From an uncultured Eubacteriales bacterium (GTDB taxonomy: Bacteria; Bacillota; Clostridia; Oscillospirales; CAG-272), in assembly GCA_900554225.1 (NCBI GenBank), contig USGH01000098.1, forward strand, positions 1 to 8,629: 8,629 nt of DNA, given 5' to 3'. A program made the position numbers and the translations under genes. Under the pieces are notes generated by a model. It was not told where the DNA came from and did no database searches. It worked only from the letters and a program-made list of their open reading frames with translations. Below are positions 4,302 to 8,629 of the stretch, piece by piece. Position 1 is the stretch's first letter. Each line of letters begins with the position of its first letter.

Positions 4302-5705
4302 ATGAATGTATACAAGAAGCTAATGACGAATACGGCACTGATCGCACTGAGTACGTTCGGGTCGAAGCTGCTGGTGTTCCTCCTGACGCCGTTCTATACG
4401 CGCGTGCTGTCTACAACGGAATACGGCATCATGGACAACGTGGTGCAGCTTGCAAATCTGCTCATCCCCATCGCGTCCGCCGGTATTGCCAACGCCGTGA
4501 TCCGATTCGGGATGGATGAAGTCACCGATCGCCGCGCCGTCTATACGTTCGGTATCGTCATCACCGCGCTTGGCTCCGCGGGACTGTTGATACTCTATCC
4601 GCTGCTCAATCTGATCCCCTATACGCACGGGTATACGATCCTTGTATGCTTCTATGTCATTGCGTCCAATTTTTACGCCGCGTGCAGCCAGTTTGCGCGA
4701 TCCGGCGGCAATGTGCGGCTCTATGCGGAGGCAGGCATTTTGTGTACCGCAGTCAATATCGGGCTGAATATCCTCTTTCTTGCCGGATTCCACTGGGGCG
4801 TGCCGGGGTACGTGCTGGCGAGTATCCTTGCGGATTTCACGTGCGCCGCGTTCTGCATCATCCGCGACAAGCAGTGGCGATCCTTCTCTCTGGCGTCGAT
4901 CCTGCCGCAGGAATGCCGTGCTGTGGACCAGGATATGCTACGGTATGCGATCCCCCTCATCCCCACCACGGTGTGCAGTTGGGTCATCAATATCTCCGAC
5001 CGCTATATCATCACCTCTGTGCTCGGCACCTCCGTGAACGGGCTGTATTCCATCTCCAACAAGATCCCGACGATCCTCATCATCATTTCCAATATTTTCA
5101 CCTACGCGTGGCAGCTTTCGGCGTTTGTGAATCAGCCCAAGGAGGAGCGGGAACGGCTTTTCTCCAATGTGGCAAAGGTCTATCAGGCGGTGGCGTTCAC
5201 GGGTGCGGCATGGCTCATGGTCACGGCAAAGCTGTCTACCAGAATCCTGGCGGCACCGGAGTACTATGACGCGTGGCATGAGGTGCCGATGCTCGTTTTT
5301 GCGACGATGTTCTGCTGCCTCGCGAATTTCCTGACCTCCGCGTATCTTGTGGACAAGCGGAGCGTGGCTACCTTTGTGACCATTTTCATCGGCGCGGTGC
5401 TGAACGTGATCGGCAACCTGATCTTAGTCCATCCGCTCGGGGCGATGGGCTGCGCGATCTCGACCTGCGTGAGCTATTTTGTCATGTTCATGATCCGCTT
5501 CTTCCATAGCCGCACTTCCGTCCGCATCCACTGGGACAACGGTCGCTTTGTCGCCAGCGTCGTCCTTGTCACGGCTCTCTGTATCGTCATGATCGCGGAT
5601 AGCCCGTATTCCCTGCCGGTGTCGATCGCGCTGACTGCGGTCGTGACCGTGCTGAATTTCCGTCACCTCATCAAGGCTGCGCTGAAGCTCTTGCGCAAGG
5701 GTTGA
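4302..5705 (+). CDS. Polysaccharide/lipid-linked oligosaccharide flippase (Wzx/MATE-like)
   Basis: The protein probably flips lipid-linked glycan units across the cytoplasmic membrane for surface polysaccharide or cell-wall glycan synthesis. It has 467 residues, the usual size for the polysaccharide-transporter branch of the MOP superfamily, with about 12-14 hydrophobic segments. The N-terminal SKLLVFLLTPFYTRVLSTTEYG (residues 21-42) and the middle PLIPTTVCSWVINISDRYII with GLYSISNKIPTIL (about 218-259) are typical of this family. The ATG at 4302 has GGAG at 4290-4293. No glycosyltransferase or polymerase genes are visible nearby, so substrate and pathway cannot be told. The gene has its own promoter, and a small DNA-binding-type protein follows 31 nt later. 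A virulence-factor-style MviN or MATE drug exporter is less likely from the motifs. Confidence 0.85.
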   Translation: MNVYKKLMTNTALIALSTFGSKLLVFLLTPFYTRVLSTTEYGIMDNVVQLANLLIPIASAGIANAVIRFGMDEVTDRRAVYTFGIVITALGSAGLLILYPLLNLIPYTHGYTILVCFYVIASNFYAACSQFARSGGNVRLYAEAGILCTAVNIGLNILFLAGFHWGVPGYVLASILADFTCAAFCIIRDKQWRSFSLASILPQECRAVDQDMLRYAIPLIPTTVCSWVINISDRYIITSVLGTSVNGLYSISNKIPTILIIISNIFTYAWQLSAFVNQPKEERERLFSNVAKVYQAVAFTGAAWLMVTAKLSTRILAAPEYYDAWHEVPMLVFATMFCCLANFLTSAYLVDKRSVATFVTIFIGAVLNVIGNLILVHPLGAMGCAISTCVSYFVMFMIRFFHSRTSVRIHWDNGRFVASVVLVTALCIVMIADSPYSLPVSIALTAVVTVLNFRHLIKAALKLLRKG

Positions 5706-5736
5706 AGCGTTCTCATTTGCAAAGGAGTATGTTATT

Positions 5737-5946
5737 ATGCCTCAGAAGAACAAAATCGCGTTTGTAGCGCGGATGGATGAAGATATGTATAAGAAGTTTA
5801 TCGCGGTCGCGGAGAAGGAAGGACGGTCGCCGAACAACCACTTCCTGCACCTTCTGCGCACAAATATCGCCTACTACGAGCGAATCCACGGCAAGCTGGA
5901 CACCAGTACGGTAGAGCTGCCCCAAGAAAACGAGTCAGCAGAGTAA
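5737..5946 (+). CDS. Small ribbon-helix-helix (Arc/CopG-like) protein
   Basis: The 69-residue product fits a single ribbon-helix-helix DNA-binding domain. There is a short beta strand at residues 6-13 (KIAFVARM), helix A at about 14-27 (DEDMYKKFIAVAEK), a turn GRSPNN, and helix B at about 33-49 (NNHFLHLLRTNIAYYER). An acidic, disordered-looking tail ends in QENESAE. The strong AAAGGAG at 5721-5727 is 9 nt before the ATG. It follows the flippase by 31 nt and could be cotranscribed with it. Such proteins act as dimeric repressors or antitoxins, but no toxin ORF adjoins it, so a lone regulator or an orphan is more likely. The fold is inferred from the pattern only; the target is unknown. Confidence 0.7.
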   Translation: MPQKNKIAFVARMDEDMYKKFIAVAEKEGRSPNNHFLHLLRTNIAYYERIHGKLDTSTVELPQENESAE

Positions 5947-6073
5947 AACAAAAACTGCCCAGCACAAACTATATCCATCCCATCCCCTGTATAAAAGTTC
6001 TTGCCCAGAATGCGCAGCTTTCTGACTTCTATTCAAGAAGCCGCGTATCCCCTAATATCGGGAGGTATTTATC

Positions 6074-7678
6074 ATGTTAGCGATCACAAGCGGCGCAGCA
6101 CTGTACGGAATCGACGGATTTCTGGTGACGGTGGAATGCACAGCGGAGCGGAATCTGCCGGAGTTCGAGATCGTCGGGCTGCCGGACGCCGCGGTGCGGG
6201 AATCGGAGCTGCGGATGTATACGGGCGCGAGGAATTGCGGCTTTGCGATTCCGGAGCTGGAGGTGAGCGTGAATCTGGCTCCGGCGGATCGAAAGAAGGA
6301 AGGCACCGCGCTGGAGCTTGCGATTCTGTGCGCGATCTATCAGACGTGCGGTGTGATCACGCCGTCATGCGATATGGGAACGAAGTGCTTCATCGGGGAG
6401 ATCTCGTTCTCCGGCGAGGTACGGAGCGTGCGCGGCGTGCTTGGAATGACATTGGCGGCGATCCACGCGGGCAAGACGGAGATTTTCGTGCCGGAAGCGA
6501 ACATAGGCGAGGCGTCGGTGGCGGAAACGGAGGGGGTATCGATCTACGGCGTGCCGGACATTCCGACGCTCCTTTGGCATCTGAACGGGCGGGAGCGAAT
6601 GGTGCCGAGCGCGGCGGATCCGTTTGCGCACGTTGCGGAGCCGGTATTCGATGTGGATTTTGCCGAGGTCAAGGGGCAGTTCCGGGCGAAGCGGGCGATG
6701 GAGGTCGCGGCTGCCGGGGGACACAACATTCTCCTGATCGGACCGCCGGGATCGGGCAAATCGATGCTGGCGAAGCGGCTGCCGACGATTCTGCCGCCGA
6801 TGCACCGGGAGGAAGCTCTCGAAGCGACGAAGATCCACTCGTGTGCCGGGATGCTGTCGGAGGAGCTGCCATACATACAGAACCGCGTGTTCCGTTCGCC
6901 GCACCACAGTCTGAGCACGGCTGCACTCGTTGGCGGGGGAAAGGTGCCGTCGCCGGGAGAGATCTCGCTGGCGCATCACGGGGTGCTGTTCCTCGACGAG
7001 TTCCCGGAGTTCCGCAAGGACGCGATGGAAGCGCTGCGGCAGCCGATCGAGGACAGGCAGGTGACGATTACGCGCGCGGCAGGACGGGTGACCTATCCGG
7101 CGGATTTTCTGCTGGTCTGCGCGATGAATCCGTGTCCGTGCGGGTATTACGGCAGCAGAGACGAGGCGCACCCGTGCAAATGCACCGAAAAGGCGATTGC
7201 GGCGTATCTTGAAAAGATCAGCGGGCCGATGCTGGACCGGATTGACATCCAGATGGAGATGCCCGCGCTGTCCTTTGCGGAATTGTCGGACGCGAAGCCG
7301 GGTGAGCCGTCGGCGGAGATCCGAGCCAGGGTGACGGCGGCGCGGGAGCTTGCGATACGGCGATCCCGGGAGTCCGGCACAGCGGGGGAGACGGTCTTTT
7401 CCAACAGCCGCCTATCGGGGGAGGCACTGCGCCGATTCTGCGCCCTGGACAGCGAAACGACAGCGGTGATGGAGGATGTATTCAACCGGCTCCACATATC
7501 CGCGCGCGCCTATGACCGGATTCTCCGCGTTGCCCGGACCCTTGCCGATCTCGAATCGGTCGTCAGAGATGGCGGCACAGAACAGTCCGGCATTTTAGGC
7601 GGGCCGATCGCCAAACGGCACCTTCTTGAAGCCGTCCAGCTCCGCGCCCTTGACAAAAAATATTTCGGCGGGCGTTGA
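6074..7678 (+). CDS. comM: ComM/YifB-family AAA+ ATPase (Mg chelatase-like)
   Basis: ComM is a ring-forming AAA+ helicase that promotes branch migration during integration of transformed DNA; many family members are annotated YifB. The product is 534 residues, slightly longer than the usual 500-510. The N-terminal Lon-protease-like domain has FEIVGLPDAAVRESELR and VNLAPADRKKEG (to about residue 190). The Walker A motif is G223-PPGSGK229-S230, Walker B is GVLFLDE with D308-E309, a sensor-type N352 follows, and an arginine is in GPMLDRID (R389). A cysteine cluster (C354, C356, C368, C370) lies in the NPCPCG loop typical of the family. The C-terminal Mg_chelatase_C region ends in AVQLRALDKKYF. 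GGAGG at 6061-6065 supports the ATG at 6074. No other competence gene is visible. A strongly GC-rich codon choice differs from the ribosomal genes. Confidence 0.95.
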   Translation: MLAITSGAALYGIDGFLVTVECTAERNLPEFEIVGLPDAAVRESELRMYTGARNCGFAIPELEVSVNLAPADRKKEGTALELAILCAIYQTCGVITPSCDMGTKCFIGEISFSGEVRSVRGVLGMTLAAIHAGKTEIFVPEANIGEASVAETEGVSIYGVPDIPTLLWHLNGRERMVPSAADPFAHVAEPVFDVDFAEVKGQFRAKRAMEVAAAGGHNILLIGPPGSGKSMLAKRLPTILPPMHREEALEATKIHSCAGMLSEELPYIQNRVFRSPHHSLSTAALVGGGKVPSPGEISLAHHGVLFLDEFPEFRKDAMEALRQPIEDRQVTITRAAGRVTYPADFLLVCAMNPCPCGYYGSRDEAHPCKCTEKAIAAYLEKISGPMLDRIDIQMEMPALSFAELSDAKPGEPSAEIRARVTAARELAIRRSRESGTAGETVFSNSRLSGEALRRFCALDSETTAVMEDVFNRLHISARAYDRILRVARTLADLESVVRDGGTEQSGILGGPIAKRHLLEAVQLRALDKKYFGGR

Positions 7679-7680
7679 GG

Positions 7681-7710
7681 GGGGAGACGCGGGGAGACGC
7701 GGGGAGACGG
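7681..7710 (+). repeat. Three tandem copies of GGGGAGACGC
   Basis: GGGGAGACGC occurs at 7681-7690 and 7691-7700, and GGGGAGACGG at 7701-7710. The array starts two bases after the comM stop. Slippage-prone simple repeat; copy number may vary between strains. Confidence 0.9.
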
Positions 7711-7714
7711 TCGC

Positions 7715-7740
7715 TTTTGAAAAAGCTCCGCAAAACTTTT
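7715..7740 (+). promoter_or_regulatory. Interleaved TTTTG/CAAAA and AAAAG/CTTTT repeats
   Basis: TTTTG (7715-7719) can pair with CAAAA (7731-7735), and AAAAG (7721-7725) with CTTTT (7736-7740). The pairs interleave, so they are either mutually exclusive hairpins or a small pseudoknot. It may act in 3'-end formation of comM or belong to a dispersed extragenic element. Low certainty. Confidence 0.3.
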
Positions 7741-7904
7741 ATACAGGGGATGGGACTGGAGATAGTTTGTGCAGGTCTGGCTTTGCTTGTGCGGCTTGGA
7801 GCTGGTTGGGCTTAAGTCGATTGTGCCTGCGCTATCGTAGAGTGGGGGCTTCCTGTTCCGTTTGTGGCTGTATCTTTGTGGATCCGCTGTTTTCTGTTGG
7901 ATGC

Positions 7905-7949
7905 AAAAAAAGTGCGATATGCTCCGGGGACGGTAACATATCGCACTTT
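7905..7949 (-). terminator. Rho-independent terminator for the minus-strand beta-galactosidase gene
   Basis: AAAGTGCGATATG (7909-7921) and CATATCGCACTTT (7937-7949) are perfect 13-bp inverted repeats around a 15-nt loop. Read on the minus strand the stem ends in seven T (complement of the A run at 7905-7911), an ideal terminator about 80 nt past the stop codon at 8029. On the + strand the tail is only TTTATGTTT, so it may also stop comM transcripts weakly. Confidence 0.9.
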
Positions 7950-8028
7950 ATGTTTCTATTGTGGGGCAATGCAGGGGCTGTCAGGGCGCATATGGTTTCG
8001 TTACGGGAAATGCGCTTTTGTCTCTCCC

Positions 8029-8629
8029 TTATCCCAGATCCGGCGTATCCACGAAGGCGATCTCCGCGCGGTCATAGCCGTCGGTTTCGAGGACGAGGAT
8101 CTCGTTGTCGCCGGATTTTAGCATCGGGGCAGGGCAATAGAGGGTCTTTTGCGGCCCCGCGTCGAGGTAATAGCGACCCAGATTGAAGCCGTTGACGAGA
8201 ACGATGCCGTGGTGGAAGCCGTCGAGCTGAACGAACGTATCCTTCGGTTCTTCGTCGATGGTGAGGGTGCCGCGCAGGAGATACGTGCCTTCCACAGCAC
8301 CGTCCGGCGTTTTGTCATAGGTCACGCCCGACAGATTGTCCACGTGGAACGGGGTCATTTCCCAGCCGAAGTGGTATTGCTGTCCGAACCGGATGCCTAC
8401 CGCGCCCTTGCGATCCCGGAGCTTCGGACCATAGTTCACGCGGCCCATGTCCTCCACGAAAATATCGAGCCGTACCGACTGTCCGTGATCGAGGTTCAGC
8501 GGCACATCGGCACGTCTGCGGTCTCTCTCGAAAATGCCGCAGAATTTGCCTTCAATAATTAACTTCCCGCGGTCGTGAAGCACGTCATAATGTACAGACA
8601 CTCCAGAGATCGGGCCGTGTATCACCGTC
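8029..8629 (-). CDS. GH35 beta-galactosidase, C-terminal part (cut by window edge)
   Basis: The visible 200 or so residues match the C-terminal jelly-roll, galactose-binding-like domains of glycoside hydrolase family 35 enzymes, which remove terminal beta-galactose from oligosaccharides. Hallmarks are DIFVEDMGRVNYGPKLRDRKG (about 8405-8467) and GFNLGRYYLDAGPQKTLY followed by a CPAP turn (about 8140-8200). The catalytic TIM barrel with its glutamates, normally the first 300 or more residues, would lie beyond 8629. The frame is open to the edge. The GTG at 8623-8625 is an internal Val, since Thr precedes it in frame, so the true start is outside. The stop is TAA at 8029-8031. The gene converges on comM and ends at its own terminator. 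No signal peptide can be judged. It suggests use of host or dietary galactosides. Confidence 0.92.
   Translation of the reverse strand, partial: TVIHGPISGVSVHYDVLHDRGKLIIEGKFCGIFERDRRRADVPLNLDHGQSVRLDIFVEDMGRVNYGPKLRDRKGAVGIRFGQQYHFGWEMTPFHVDNLSGVTYDKTPDGAVEGTYLLRGTLTIDEEPKDTFVQLDGFHHGIVLVNGFNLGRYYLDAGPQKTLYCPAPMLKSGDNEILVLETDGYDRAEIAFVDTPDLG

Larger units (their letters stand above)
7679..8028. other. Convergent intergenic region after comM
   Basis: These 350 nt lie between the ends of comM (+) and the beta-galactosidase gene (-). They hold a triple 10-bp tandem repeat, a TTTTG/AAAAG interleaved repeat and the minus-strand terminator described separately. Short open frames on the + strand (from 7626 and 7864) run through these repeats, lack ribosome binding sites and resemble no protein family. 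I see no RNA gene. Confidence 0.6.

Noticed and set aside
5985..6000. A TGTATAAAA box as a comM promoter
   Set aside because: It resembles a -10 element, but no -35 lies at a suitable distance and the extended -10 spacing is off by one base, so it is not reported as a feature.
6001..7212. A 403-codon + strand open frame overlapping comM
   Set aside because: It is out of phase with comM, which has full family motifs and a ribosome binding site. The alternative product is low-complexity Arg/Gly/Ala-rich, as expected from GC-rich codons read in the wrong frame.
7626..8186. A 186-codon + strand frame after comM
   Set aside because: It begins inside the comM 3' end, runs through tandem repeats and the convergent terminator, and overlaps the GH35 gene on the other strand.
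8623..8625. GTG as the start of the minus-strand gene
   Set aside because: The frame continues upstream to the window edge, and GH35 enzymes are several hundred residues longer, so this is an internal valine.
1..8629. CRISPR arrays, tRNA or rRNA genes, insertion sequences
   Set aside because: No repeat-spacer pattern, cloverleaf, rRNA sequence or transposase was seen on either strand.

Overview
The window is a bacterial chromosome segment, most likely from a Clostridia-type Firmicute. My guess is a gut Oscillospirales relative, and that placement is inference. It rests on the gene order infA-rpmJ-rpsM-rpsK-rpsD-rpoA-rplQ, strong AAGGAGG-type ribosome binding sites, Firmicutes-like RpoA and RpmJ sequences, a fairly GC-rich composition and a GH35 beta-galactosidase gene nearby.

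Positions 1-4170 hold the distal end of the ribosomal-protein/alpha operon, all on the + strand: infA (TTG start), rpmJ (GTG start), rpsM, rpsK, rpsD, rpoA and rplQ, closed by a strong Rho-independent terminator at 4131-4167. These genes make translation initiation factor IF-1, five ribosomal proteins and the RNA polymerase alpha subunit. Spacing is uneven: rpmJ-rpsM-rpsK-rpsD are tight, but about 380 nt separate infA from rpmJ and about 280 nt separate rpsD from rpoA. Neither gap holds a recognisable gene.

The outstanding feature is rpoA. Its reading frame is broken by two in-frame stop codons, TAG at 3274-3276 and TAA at 3322-3324, exactly in the flexible linker between the two domains of alpha. 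The result is a 230-residue N-terminal (assembly) domain and a separate 65-residue C-terminal (DNA and activator-binding) domain. The C-terminal ORF has its own ATG and an AAAAGG Shine-Dalgarno-like sequence. The sequence between the stops still aligns without gaps to normal RpoA. This is either a naturally split alpha subunit, a stop-readthrough arrangement, a recent double nonsense mutation, or a sequence error.

Positions 4170-7680 hold three + strand genes outside the ribosomal operon: a Wzx/MATE-like polysaccharide flippase with its own extended -10 promoter, a small ribbon-helix-helix protein just behind it, and a full-length ComM/YifB AAA+ ATPase. The 350 nt after comM carry a triple 10-bp tandem repeat and a perfect 13-bp hairpin. 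That hairpin reads as a terminator for the convergent minus-strand gene at the right edge, the C-terminal third of a GH35 beta-galactosidase cut by the window end.
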